64,000 nt of DNA from Microvirga calopogonii (lineage in GTDB: Bacteria > Pseudomonadota > Alphaproteobacteria > Rhizobiales > Beijerinckiaceae), in contig NZ_QDGA01000025.1 in assembly GCF_003347665.1 (NCBI RefSeq), positions 1-64,000 of the forward strand. The letters are read 5' to 3'. The notes under the pieces are model-generated. The model saw only the letters and a program-made list of their open reading frames with translations, had not been told where the DNA came from and did no database searches. The position numbers and the translations under genes were made by a program. Shown here piece after piece: positions 44,649 to 53,634 of the stretch (the first letter of the stretch is position 1; each line of letters opens with the position of its first letter).

Positions 44649-45433
44649 CCTGGATCGGGCTATTTGTGCGGCATGGAATCGACCCGTGCCCCTCGTTACG
44701 CCCGCCACCGCTTTCCGGCCGAAGTGATCAGCTAAGCCGTCTGGCTGTACTTCCGGTTTCCGCTCAGCCTGCGCATGGTCGAGGAGATGCTCGCCGCCCG
44801 AGGTATCGGGGTGAGCTATGAGACGGTGCGGCAGTGGGCGCTCAAGTTCGGCCAAGGCTTTGCCAACCAGATCCGCCGCCGTCTTCCGGCAGCTGGGGAT
44901 AAATGGCACCTTGATGAGGTGGTGATCACCATCGCGGGCCGGAAGCACTGGCTCTGGCGAGCCGTCGACCAGCATGGGGTCGTGCTCGACATCCTGGTCC
45001 AGAGCCGGCGCAACGCCAAGGCAGCCAAGCGATTGCTGCGCAAGCTGCTCAAGAAGCACGGCATCGCACCGCGCGTGGTGATCACGGACAAGCTGGCCAG
45101 CTATGCCGCCGCGAAGAGGGTGGTCATGCCAGGAGTGGAGCATCGGCAGCATAAAGGCTTGAACAATCGAGCGGAGAACTCTCATCAGCCGACCCGACGA
45201 CGCGAGCGCATCATGAAGCGCTTCAAATCAGCCAGGCAGGCGCAGCGCTTCCTCTCAGTCCACGATCAGGTCGCGAACCTCTTCCGCCGTCCTGCCAACA
45301 CCAACGCTGCCGCTCATCGCACGTCCCGAGCTCAGGCCTTCCGGGTCTGGGCCGAGGTAACCGGCATCGCGAGCACCTGATCTGACGCTCCTGAGGGGGT
45401 AGACCCGTCTCATGTCGTTAAGTTGACGATGCC
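44622..45433 (+). mobile_element. IS6-family element B
   Basis: 812 bp with 17-bp perfect inverted ends GGCATCGTCAACTTAAC (44622-44638 and inverted at 45417-45433). Its transposase has an internal stop. It lies exactly between the two converging catabolic operons and truncates the Lrp gene. No target duplication seen. Confidence 0.88.
44673..45380 (+). pseudogene. IS6-family transposase with internal ochre codon (element B)
   Basis: The frame from ATG 44673 reads STRAPRYARHRFPAEVIS, TAA at 44733, then AVWLYFRFPLSLRMVEEML. From ATG 44775 it is open to the end (201 residues). The DDE triad is present in WHLDEVVITI, VITDKLASYAAA and NNRAENSHQPTRRRER. Without the first ~34 residues, which start the DNA-binding domain, activity is doubtful unless the stop is misread. 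Confidence 0.85.
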
Positions 45434-45477
45434 CTCTGGCGTATTCGCCGAGCCGATTGGCCTGGAGGCAGAGCATC

Positions 45478-47037
45478 CTATGCAGTATTGCTTGCTCGCT
45501 CGCCAGCCGCCACATCACCGACGCAGCGAACCCTGACTCGGCGGGCATTACCCGGAAGATAAGCGATCGGGATGTCTTCAGTGTCGATCACGGCAAGAGT
45601 CGAGCGGTCGGCGCCCGCAGCCTCGGCGCGATTGGCGGCCAAGCGCTCGGCAGCCGCGATCGCCTCCTCCCGCGTCATGTCCCGGAAGACCTGATCGACC
45701 TCACCGGAAACCTGCGCGATGGCCGCGCCGACGGCGTTGGCGCAGTCACCATGAGGCACACGCACAACCTGGGACACGCCCTCGAGCCCGTTGGGGATGA
45801 GGAAAGCTCCGCCTCCGACAGCCAGGAGGACGATGTCGCCAGCCTCCGTCTTCATGCGATCGACGCTCTCCTCGACCATGGTGCGGATGTGGTCGAGAAT
45901 GCGCAGGCAGGTCGGCTGGTCGATGTGGGTTACCTTGTCGCGATCGCCGATCCCGAGAATGCCGGCCGCAATGCCGATATCGCTGGTGGTGAGTTGGTTG
46001 CCCCCGAAGGCGAGCGCATCGCTGGTAAGGCGATAGCCGACGGAAAGCGGCCCTACTGAAAGGGGATCGAGTGAAACATGGCTGCCGCCGCCGAGGCCGA
46101 TCGAAAGAAGGTCCGGCATGCGGAAGAGGGTCCGAACCCCTCCCACCTTCACGACCGCATTGGCCTCCCGGGGAAATCCGTGCTTGATCTGGCCCACGTC
46201 CGTCGTGGTCCCGCCAACGTCGGCCACAATCGCGTCCTGGATTCCGGACAGGTAGGCCGCGCCTCTCATCGAGTTCGTAGCGCCAGAAGCGAAGGAATAG
46301 ACCGGAAGGCGCATGGCCTGTGCGGCCTCGACCACCGTTCCGTCGTTCTGAGTGATGTAGAGCGGTGCCGAGATGCCCGAACTCGCGATGGCCTTTTCAA
46401 ACGCCGTGATGGTCTCCCGCGCCAGGTCGGCAAGGGCGGCGTTCAGCAGAGCCGCATTCTCCCGCTCAAGGAGGCCAATGCGGCCGAGATCGGACGAGCA
46501 GGTGATCGCCACATCTGGAATCTCTTCGGCCATGATGGCGGCGGCTTCACGCTCGTGGCTGGGATCCAGCGGCGAGAAGGTCGACGATATCGCGACCGAG
46601 CGGATACCCTGGGCCCGCATCTCGCGGGCTGCACTCCGAACGGCTGCGGTGTCGAGCAGCATGAAGGGACGTCCGTCGTATTCATGGCCGCCTTCCACCA
46701 TTGTGACGGTTCCCCTGACGACTTCGGCGAGATCCTCCGGCCAATCGCAGAAAGGAGGCAGGGTCGCCGAGGCGGGAAGTCCGATCCTCAGCGCGCCGAT
46801 CTTCGTGAGCCAGCGCCGCTGCACGACCGCGTTGATGAAGTGCGTCGTGCCGATCATCACGGCATCGAGCATCTTCCCCTCGAGGACGCCCGTCGCTGTC
46901 AGGCGGCCCAATGCATCGAGAATGCCACTCGTCACATCCGGGGTGGTGGGAGCCTTCACGGCGCCGCGCACCTGTCCGTCCTCGATCAGAACGGCATCCG
47001 TGTTGGTGCCGCCAACGTCAATTCCAATGCGTCTCAT
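45478..47037 (-). CDS. Hydantoinase/oxoprolinase A-family protein (stand-alone HyuA type)
   Basis: 519 residues with the two phosphate-binding motifs of the ASKHA ATPase fold, GIDVGGTNTDAVL near the start and VADVGGTTTDVGQI at ~270, and GGGAFLIP near the C-terminus. HyuA-type subunits activate a cyclic amide with ATP; the ring-opening needs a B subunit. No separate B gene accompanies it. Its start overlaps the DUF917 stop, a pairing seen in many genomes (from memory), so the two probably work together. It is shorter than the ~690-residue classical HyuA, lacking the C-terminal beta domain. Confidence 0.86.
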   Translation of the reverse strand: MRRIGIDVGGTNTDAVLIEDGQVRGAVKAPTTPDVTSGILDALGRLTATGVLEGKMLDAVMIGTTHFINAVVQRRWLTKIGALRIGLPASATLPPFCDWPEDLAEVVRGTVTMVEGGHEYDGRPFMLLDTAAVRSAAREMRAQGIRSVAISSTFSPLDPSHEREAAAIMAEEIPDVAITCSSDLGRIGLLERENAALLNAALADLARETITAFEKAIASSGISAPLYITQNDGTVVEAAQAMRLPVYSFASGATNSMRGAAYLSGIQDAIVADVGGTTTDVGQIKHGFPREANAVVKVGGVRTLFRMPDLLSIGLGGGSHVSLDPLSVGPLSVGYRLTSDALAFGGNQLTTSDIGIAAGILGIGDRDKVTHIDQPTCLRILDHIRTMVEESVDRMKTEAGDIVLLAVGGGAFLIPNGLEGVSQVVRVPHGDCANAVGAAIAQVSGEVDQVFRDMTREEAIAAAERLAANRAEAAGADRSTLAVIDTEDIPIAYLPGNARRVRVRCVGDVAAGERASNTA

Positions 47038-48119
47038 CAGGCGAATACCGATTTGTAGGGGAGGTCATAACCAAAGGCGCGCGGCCCCACGTGCTCGAGC
47101 CCCTTCGGCGTGGTGAAGACGGCGGGCGGAGGCAGGGCCAGGATGGTGACGCGCTGTCCGTAACGGATCGTCTCGGTGCCGATCGCCTCGCCGGCGACGC
47201 TGTCGAGCACGCAGATGAGATCGGGCGACGTGGCCATCGCCTCCCCATCCTGCCAGGCGACGATCCATTCGTTCTGAAAGTCGAGCACGACCTCTGCGCC
47301 GCGATCTTCGTCCAAGCCGGAGATCGTCGCGCGTCCGCGGAGGAAGCCCTCCGTCGTGCGGCGCTCGACATCCGTGACTTTGCCGCGGAAAAGGACCTTG
47401 CCGGGTTCGACCGACAGAATGGCCTCGATCGGGTCGTGGTGGCGGGCCTGAGCTGCGCGAACTGCATGGCCGATCGCAATGGCCTTGGAGGTCGTAAGCG
47501 GAATCCCCCAGTCCTTGACCTCGCGGCCTGTTCGCGGGGCCTTGCAGGTCGCCGCGATGGAACCGTATTCGACGCAGATCTTGCGGCTGACCCGCTCCAT
47601 CCACTTCCAAGTCGGCACCTTTTCGACGATCGCCTCGACGCCGCGGCAATCGACGATGGTAAGCGGATAGGGCCGTAGATCCCCCACCGCGGCGGATGTC
47701 ATTTGTGCCTCCGGGTACGCGCGGCCCATCAGGTCGGCGTCCACGACCGGAATGTTGAGGTGCGCCGCCGCCATGAGAGGCTGGACGCCATTGCCGCCGC
47801 CGATCTCCAGGGCCATCACGGCCCTGAACGCGACGCCCCGGTGCTCCTCCATGAGAGTCACGGCGCGCGGGATCATGCGGCTGTCGGTCAGTCGCTCCTG
47901 TCCGACAAGGGGAGCCCCCATGTTCGAGACGACGGCTACCCAGTCGTCGTCGCCCAAGGCCTCGGGAGGCATGAGCTGGACGCGATGCCCCTCGGCGTAG
48001 AGGCGGCGCATGTTCAGTAGCCCTAGGTAGGGACTGCCGCCGCCGCCGGTGCCTAGGATCCACGCGCCGACGGCAAGGGCCTCGATGTCGTCGAGGGACA
48101 GAACGGGAAAATCTTTCAT
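47037..48119 (-). CDS. DUF917-family protein
   Basis: 360 residues. The N-terminal GAWILGTGGGGSPYLGL and ALEIGGGNGVQPLMAAAHLN are the signature of DUF917. A second region GREVKDWGIPLTTSKAIAI follows. The biochemical role is unknown, though genes of this family habitually sit next to hydantoinase A-like genes. A partner in ATP-dependent cyclic-amide processing is a reasonable inference. No signal peptide. Stop and next start overlap by one base. Confidence 0.85.
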   Translation of the reverse strand: MKDFPVLSLDDIEALAVGAWILGTGGGGSPYLGLLNMRRLYAEGHRVQLMPPEALGDDDWVAVVSNMGAPLVGQERLTDSRMIPRAVTLMEEHRGVAFRAVMALEIGGGNGVQPLMAAAHLNIPVVDADLMGRAYPEAQMTSAAVGDLRPYPLTIVDCRGVEAIVEKVPTWKWMERVSRKICVEYGSIAATCKAPRTGREVKDWGIPLTTSKAIAIGHAVRAAQARHHDPIEAILSVEPGKVLFRGKVTDVERRTTEGFLRGRATISGLDEDRGAEVVLDFQNEWIVAWQDGEAMATSPDLICVLDSVAGEAIGTETIRYGQRVTILALPPPAVFTTPKGLEHVGPRAFGYDLPYKSVFA

Positions 48120-48192
48120 GCAGGAGATCCACTGAGGTCCGGCAAAGCGCCGGAAAGGGAGAACACCGATAGGTCAGAACGGAGCTGCACCA

Positions 48193-49029
48193 TCAGAGTG
48201 ATGCGGTCATGGCCGCAGGCTTCCTGAAAGGGGACAAATCCGGATCGGGCTCGGGCATGGCGGAAAGGAGCAAGCGGGCATAGTCGCTCTCCGGAGCCTC
48301 GAAGATGCGCTCCGTCTCGCCCTGCTCGACGATTTCCCCACGGTAGATCAGGGCGACGCGGTCGCAGACGTACCGGATCACCCCGAGATCGTGGCTGATG
48401 AAGAAATAGGTCAGTCCCAGCTTGGACTGTAGCTCGTGCAGGAGATTAAGAACCTGCGCCTGGACAGAGACATCGAGGGCAGACGTCGGCTCGTCGAGGA
48501 TCAGGAATTCAGGACCCACGGCCAGGGCGCGGGCGATGCCGATGCGCTGGCGCTGGCCACCCGAGAATTCGTGCGGAAAGCGGAAGAGATGCTGCCCGCC
48601 GAGACCGACGAGTTCGAGCAACTCCACGACACGCTCTGTCCGCAGGCGCGCATTGAGCCTTAGGGTGTCTTGATGGATTTCCATCGGCTCGCCGATGATA
48701 TCATGTACCGTCATCCTCGGGTTGAGGGACGCATAGGGATCCTGAAAGACGATCTGGATGCGCGACCTCAGACGGCGAAGATCGCGCGCCGACAGGCTAG
48801 CGAGGTCGACCCCGTCGAATAGAATGCGGCCGGAGGTCATCTGGTCGAGCTGCAGAATCAGGCGGGTGAGGGTGGTCTTGCCCGACCCTGACTCGCCAAC
48901 AAGCCCGAAGCTCTCGCCCTTAGCAACCGATAGGCTGACATCCTTGAGGGCTGTAAAGTGATCGACGCGCGCAAGGAGGCCATGCGAGATCTTGAATTTC
49001 TTCGTCACGTTTTCGATGCGCAGGATCAT
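48193..49029 (-). CDS. Dipeptide/oligopeptide ABC transporter ATPase, DppF type
   Basis: 278 residues from ATG 49029, overlapping the stop of the DppD-type gene; an upstream extension to 49158 is antisense-like and unlikely. Walker A GESGSGKTT, Q-loop QIVFQDPYASLNPRMTV, signature EFSGGQRQRIGIARAL, Walker B FLILDEPTSALD, His switch FISHDLGVIRYV. Slightly shorter than the usual ~320 because the cysteine-rich C-terminal tail is absent; only its partner carries that motif. Confidence 0.92.
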   Translation of the reverse strand: MILRIENVTKKFKISHGLLARVDHFTALKDVSLSVAKGESFGLVGESGSGKTTLTRLILQLDQMTSGRILFDGVDLASLSARDLRRLRSRIQIVFQDPYASLNPRMTVHDIIGEPMEIHQDTLRLNARLRTERVVELLELVGLGGQHLFRFPHEFSGGQRQRIGIARALAVGPEFLILDEPTSALDVSVQAQVLNLLHELQSKLGLTYFFISHDLGVIRYVCDRVALIYRGEIVEQGETERIFEAPESDYARLLLSAMPEPDPDLSPFRKPAAMTASL

Positions 49030-50054
49030 GCGGCGGCGCTCGCGTGTGTTTCGGCCAGAACACAGGCCACTTCGTGGTGCTCCGCGACGGCGATCGAGGG
49101 AGGGAAGGCTACCGTGCAGCGCTGCTGCGCGAACTGGCAGCGCGGTGCAAACCTGCATCCCGGCGGCGGCGAAAGAAGGTTCGGCACCGAGCCCGGCAGT
49201 CCCTGCAATTCGCCGCGTTTCATCTTCGCGGTCGGGACAGAGGCGAGGAGACCGGCCGTATAGGGGTGGGTAGGCTTCTTGAAGACCTCTTCAACCGAGC
49301 CGGATTCGATGATGTTGCCGGCATACATCACGGCGACGTGGCTGCAGATCTGCGCCACCACGCCAAGGTTGTGCGTAATGAGCAGGACCCCGAGCCGATG
49401 CTCCTGCACGAGATCGTAGAGAAGGCGGAGGATCTGCGCCTGGACCGAGACATCCAGGGCCGTTGTGGGCTCGTCCGCAATCAGGAGATCGGGGCGGCCG
49501 ATCAGGGCCATGGCGATCAGCACGCGCTGGCGCATGCCGCCGGAGAACTGATGCGGATAATCATCGATTCGCTCGCGCGCCTTCGGTATGCCCACCTTGT
49601 CGAGCATTTCGATGGCAAGCCTCCGGGCTGCCTTCTTGCGCTCGCTGCGTGATGCCTTGGCGTCGACGCCAAGGATCGACGGCTCGAGCGCCCCGGCGTG
49701 CAGGGCGACGTCAACGATCTGGTCGCCGATGCGAAAGGCCGGATTGAGGTTCGTCGTCGGGTCCTGGAAGATCATCCCGATCCGCCGGCCCCGAAGCGAC
49801 TGCATCTCGGCTTCGGATGCCGTGAGAAGCTCATGCCCCTCGAAGCGGATGGAGCCTGCCATGTAGCGGGCGGGCGGGGTCGCGACGAGGCGGGAAATCG
49901 ACAGGCCCGTCAGCGACTTGCCGCAGCCCGTCTCGCCCACGACGCCCCAGATCTCGCCACGCTCGACCGTGAGATTAATGCCGTTCAGGACATGCGCCTC
50001 GCCTTCGAAGCTGCGCATCCCGAGATGAAGATTGCGAATTTCCAGAAGTGACAT
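49026..50054 (-). CDS. Dipeptide/oligopeptide ABC transporter ATPase, DppD type
   Basis: 342 residues from ATG 50054. The open frame runs much further upstream but there it is antisense to dppC. Walker [12 protein letters not shown]-loop [18 protein letters not shown], signature [16 protein letters not shown], Walker [13 protein letters not shown]. The C-terminal oligopeptide tail ([17 protein letters not shown]) carries the three cysteines that bind an iron-sulfur cluster or metal in this family. Confidence 0.92.
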   Translation of the reverse strand: MSLLEIRNLHLGMRSFEGEAHVLNGINLTVERGEIWGVVGETGCGKSLTGLSISRLVATPPARYMAGSIRFEGHELLTASEAEMQSLRGRRIGMIFQDPTTNLNPAFRIGDQIVDVALHAGALEPSILGVDAKASRSERKKAARRLAIEMLDKVGIPKARERIDDYPHQFSGGMRQRVLIAMALIGRPDLLIADEPTTALDVSVQAQILRLLYDLVQEHRLGVLLITHNLGVVAQICSHVAVMYAGNIIESGSVEEVFKKPTHPYTAGLLASVPTAKMKRGELQGLPGSVPNLLSPPPGCRFAPRCQFAQQRCTVAFPPSIAVAEHHEVACVLAETHASAAA

Positions 50055-50062
50055 GGGATCCC

Positions 50063-50959
50063 TCAGCGACGTGCCTTCGGATCGAACACGTCCCGCAGGC
50101 CGTCTCCGAGAAGATTGAAGCCGAATACGGCCAGGAAGATTGCCAGCCCCGGGAAGATCGCCGTCCACCAGTAATCCGGCATGTAGGTTCTCGCGATCGA
50201 AAGGAGCGAACCCCATTCCGGAGTCGGCGGCTTCACGCCAATCCCGATGAAGCCGAGGGAAGCGACCGTCAGGATGGCAAAGCCCATGTCGAGCGACATC
50301 TTGATGATGACCGGGGTCATGATGTTGGGCAGGATATGCCGGCGCAGAATCCGGCCCGTTCCGGCGCCGAGCGCCCGCGCCGCTTGGACGAACATCTCCT
50401 CCTTCTTGGCTATGACCTCGCCGCGCACGAGACGCGCATAGCCCGGCCACCAGGAGATGGAGATCGCGATGATCATGTTGACTAAGCCAGGCCCCAGCGC
50501 AGCGGCGACCGCCATTGCGAGGATCAGGGACGGGACCGTCAGCTTGAGGTCCGCGAGGCGCATCAGAACCTCGTCCGTCCAGCCGCCGAAGTAGCCCGCG
50601 ATGGCGCCTACGATCGTTCCCACGAGGGCTCCCACAATCACAACGGCAAGACCCGCCAGCAGAGAGATCTGCGAACCAGCAATGACGAGCGAGAATACGT
50701 CCTGGCCAAGTTCGTTCGTGCCGAACCAATGCGTGGAGGACGGCGGCTCGAACCGGGCGGAGGTCGCGACGCCTCCGGCTACGTGCTCGGGATAGGGCAC
50801 GATGGAAGGACCGATCACCGCGATGACGAACAGCGTCAGCACGATCAGGAGGCCGGTGATGGACAGCCAGCTGTTGCGGAACCGGTAGAAACCCCGCCTG
50901 GCGTTTTCCCACCGTGACCAGGTGGCGCTTGCCGGTGCTTTTTCGACTAACGTCGTCAT
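50063..50959 (-). CDS. Dipeptide/oligopeptide ABC transporter permease, DppC type
   Basis: 298 residues from ATG 50959, in a 4-base overlap with dppB. N-terminal cytoplasmic tail, helix LSITGLLIVLTLFVIAVIGP, the DppC-specific HWFGTNELGQDVFS, and the EAA coupling loop VQAARALGAGTGRILRRHIL. The C-terminus FGFNLLGDGLRDVFDPKARR is diagnostic. It pairs with DppB in the inner membrane. Confidence 0.92.
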   Translation of the reverse strand: MTTLVEKAPASATWSRWENARRGFYRFRNSWLSITGLLIVLTLFVIAVIGPSIVPYPEHVAGGVATSARFEPPSSTHWFGTNELGQDVFSLVIAGSQISLLAGLAVVIVGALVGTIVGAIAGYFGGWTDEVLMRLADLKLTVPSLILAMAVAAALGPGLVNMIIAISISWWPGYARLVRGEVIAKKEEMFVQAARALGAGTGRILRRHILPNIMTPVIIKMSLDMGFAILTVASLGFIGIGVKPPTPEWGSLLSIARTYMPDYWWTAIFPGLAIFLAVFGFNLLGDGLRDVFDPKARR

Positions 50960-51963
50960 TCGTAGCGGACCTTCGGGTTGAGGACGCCATAGAGGAGGTC
51001 GACGATCAGGTTCGACACGATGAAGATCACGCCGATCACCATCGTGACTCCGATCACCGGCATGAAGTCCTGCGTTACGATCGCCTTCGTGGCGTAGAGG
51101 CCAAGGCCAGGCCAATCGAAGACCGTCTCGACCAGAACGGTGCCCCCGAGCAGCCAGCCCACATAGAGCCCGATCACGGTTAGCGTCGCCGACATGGCGT
51201 TTCGTAGGACGTACTTGAACAGGATGAGGCGGCTTGAGAGCCCCAGGGCGCGCTCGGTCATGACGTAATCCTGCTGCAGGACCTCGATGGTCGAGGCGCG
51301 CATCATGCGCGTGATGGTCGCGAGCGGCGACAGGCACATGGCGAAGGCGGGCAGGGCGAGGTATTGGAGCGCGATGCCGAAGGCTCTCAGGTCGCCCGCA
51401 ATGAGTGAATCAATGGTCAGGAAGCCGGTGACGAGGGCAGGAGGGTCCTCGGTCAGGGGGAAGCGGCCTCCGAGCGGCAGCCAGCCAAGCCACATTGCAA
51501 AACCGATCTGCAGCAGCAATCCCAGGAAGAAGCGCGGCATGGAAATCGCGCCGAGAGATACGACGCGGGATAGGTAGTCGGGCCAGCGGTTGCGGTAGAC
51601 CGCCGCCACGAGTCCCGCCGGGATGCCAATTGCCACCGCAAGGAGCATGGCGGCGAAAACAAGTTCCAGCGTCGCGGGCAGGTAGGCCTTCAGGTCCTCC
51701 AGGACGGGACGGCGCGTGAAGATCGACTCACCCCAGTCACCGGTCAGAAGGCCGGTGGCATAGTTCCAGTACTGGACCGGAAGCGGCTTATCGAGGCCGA
51801 ATTCCCGGGCTAGGTCCGCGATCTCGGCGGCCGAGGCGTTCGGCCCGGCGGCGAGTTGGATCGGATCGCCCGGCAGGAGGCGCGCGATGGCGAAGACGAG
51901 CAGGGACAGGCCGACGAGGACCGGGATGATCAGGACGATGCGCCTCAGGATGTAAGTCAGCAT
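50956..51963 (-). CDS. Dipeptide/oligopeptide ABC transporter permease, DppB type
   Basis: 335 residues from ATG 51963 (MLTYILRRIVLIIPVLVGLS); an upstream TTG would add seven residues. Six helices, LLPGDPIQLAAGP after the first, EAA loop TERALGLSSRLILFKYVLRN, and the C-terminal LVDLLYGVLNPKVRYE typical of DppB. It follows the binding-protein gene by 60 bases. Confidence 0.92.
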   Translation of the reverse strand: MLTYILRRIVLIIPVLVGLSLLVFAIARLLPGDPIQLAAGPNASAAEIADLAREFGLDKPLPVQYWNYATGLLTGDWGESIFTRRPVLEDLKAYLPATLELVFAAMLLAVAIGIPAGLVAAVYRNRWPDYLSRVVSLGAISMPRFFLGLLLQIGFAMWLGWLPLGGRFPLTEDPPALVTGFLTIDSLIAGDLRAFGIALQYLALPAFAMCLSPLATITRMMRASTIEVLQQDYVMTERALGLSSRLILFKYVLRNAMSATLTVIGLYVGWLLGGTVLVETVFDWPGLGLYATKAIVTQDFMPVIGVTMVIGVIFIVSNLIVDLLYGVLNPKVRYE

Positions 51964-52023
51964 TCCCGCCGTATCTTTCTTCAAGAGGAACGTGCGGCGC
52001 CGTCCGACGCCGCACGCATGTCA

Positions 52024-53583
52024 TCAGCGAAGCGAGAGAGGGAACAGTTCGATCGCGTTCGACGCCACCGGCGTGAAGCGGAAGTTCTGCACCTCCGAGC
52101 GAAGCGCGAGCTTGCGGTTCTCCAGAACGCCGAAGATGTCCGGCGCATCGTCGATAACCACCTGTTGGAACTCTTTATAGAGAGCCTTGCGCTTCTCCTC
52201 GTCGGTCTCGGCGCGGGCGCGCATGATCAGGTCGTCCACCTTCGGGTTGGAGTATACCGGGTTCTGCCAGTTTCCATTCCGGGACGAGTGGTAGGCCGCG
52301 AAGGCGATGTTATCCGGATCGCCGTAATTCGCCGTCTGATAGACGCAGAAGAAGTCCGGCGTTGTCTCGGGCGAGCGGGTGAGGCCGACCATGTCGGGCC
52401 AGATCATCGGCTTGACGTCGAGCTCAATATTCAGCTGCTTCAGGTTGTCGAGCAGGACCAGCGACCAGCGGCGCTGCTGCTCCAGACCCGACACATGGGC
52501 GATGGTGAGCTTGATGCCGCCGTTCGGGTACTTGGATTTGGACAGGTACTCCTTGGCCTTCTCCATGTTCGTGCGATAGACCTCCAGCGAAGGATCATGG
52601 CCGAAGATCCCATCCGGCAGGGGGCCCGTCATGAGCTTGGCATAGCCACCCGAGTCCAGCATGGCCTGGTAGTTGAAGGCGTACGAGATCGCCTTGCGCA
52701 GGTTCACGTCCGCCAAGGGGCCGTGCTCGGTGTTCATCTTGATGCTGAAGGTCCGGTATTCCGGCTCGATCACGGACACCACGTTCGGCCGGCCCTTGAT
52801 CGCGTCCATGTCCTCGCTCGTGAGGTCGACGGCGATATGGGCCTCGCCACGCTGCAGCATGAGGCGCTGCGAGGAGGTCTCGCGGGTGATCTTCCAGATC
52901 GCGCCGGTGAGATTTCCGCCACCCTGCTTCCAGCCGTTGGCGACACGCTCGAGTTCGTAGAGGTTGCCGGGCTCGGCGCGGCGGACGCGGAACGCACCTG
53001 AGCCAGCGATGTTGGAGCGCAGGTACGTCTGGCCGTCGTCGGAGCCCTTGTTGGCCTCCACTTCCTTCGGGTTGACGACCCACACCCAGGGGAGAACCTG
53101 CAGGAAGGCCACGAACGGCTTGACGAGCTTGACCCGGACGGTCTGCGCATCGACCGGCTGTACGCTTTTCTCGTCGACGATGCCGGCGATCATCCAGGCA
53201 TTGCCCTTGTTGAGGCGAAGGAGGCGATTGAACGAGTATTGCACTGCCTCCGCCGTGACGGGCGAGCCGTCGCTGAATTTCGCGGCTGGGTCCAGCTTGA
53301 ACACGTATTCCGTGCCGTCAGGCGACACGGTCCAGGACGCCGCAAGGTGGGGAACCGGCTTCGGTGGGTTGCCCTCGACCCGCACGAGCGAGTCGTAGGT
53401 GTTGCGCAGGAGCATGCTGGCCGAATAGCCGGTCGCGATGTGCGGATCGAAGTTTGGAATGTCCTGGTTGCTCGCGATGATGAGGATCTTGCGCGATTGC
53501 GCGTCGGCCGGTCCGCCCAGCGCCATGGATGCGAACGACGCGGCTCCCACGGCGATGACATTTCGTCTCGTAAGATTGATCAT
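52024..53583 (-). CDS. Peptide/nickel-type ABC substrate-binding protein (DppA-like, SBP_bac_5)
   Basis: 519 residues. Signal peptide with a Tat-like start, INLTRRNVIAVGAASFASMA then LGGPADAQ. The mature protein has the family segments LDPAAKFSDGSPVTAEAVQY and LRKAISYAFNYQAML and the ending FRFTPVASNAIELFPLSL. AGAGGACACCCT precedes the ATG. Type II cluster C binding proteins hold di- to oligopeptides, nickel chelates, opines or other amides, so the ligand is open. The neighbouring HyuAB enzyme favours a cyclic or blocked peptide. Confidence 0.92.
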   Translation of the reverse strand: MINLTRRNVIAVGAASFASMALGGPADAQSRKILIIASNQDIPNFDPHIATGYSASMLLRNTYDSLVRVEGNPPKPVPHLAASWTVSPDGTEYVFKLDPAAKFSDGSPVTAEAVQYSFNRLLRLNKGNAWMIAGIVDEKSVQPVDAQTVRVKLVKPFVAFLQVLPWVWVVNPKEVEANKGSDDGQTYLRSNIAGSGAFRVRRAEPGNLYELERVANGWKQGGGNLTGAIWKITRETSSQRLMLQRGEAHIAVDLTSEDMDAIKGRPNVVSVIEPEYRTFSIKMNTEHGPLADVNLRKAISYAFNYQAMLDSGGYAKLMTGPLPDGIFGHDPSLEVYRTNMEKAKEYLSKSKYPNGGIKLTIAHVSGLEQQRRWSLVLLDNLKQLNIELDVKPMIWPDMVGLTRSPETTPDFFCVYQTANYGDPDNIAFAAYHSSRNGNWQNPVYSNPKVDDLIMRARAETDEEKRKALYKEFQQVVIDDAPDIFGVLENRKLALRSEVQNFRFTPVASNAIELFPLSLR

Positions 53584-53634
53584 AGGGTGTCCTCTGGTTT
53601 GTCTGTCTTCCCCTGCCTTGATGCAAGCCTGATC

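Noticed and set aside
50054..50990. N-terminal extension of the DppD-type ATPase
   Set aside because: The frame is open to 50990 but this part is antisense-frame overlap of the permease gene and lacks sequence like any DppD; the ATG at 50054 starts exactly where homology starts.
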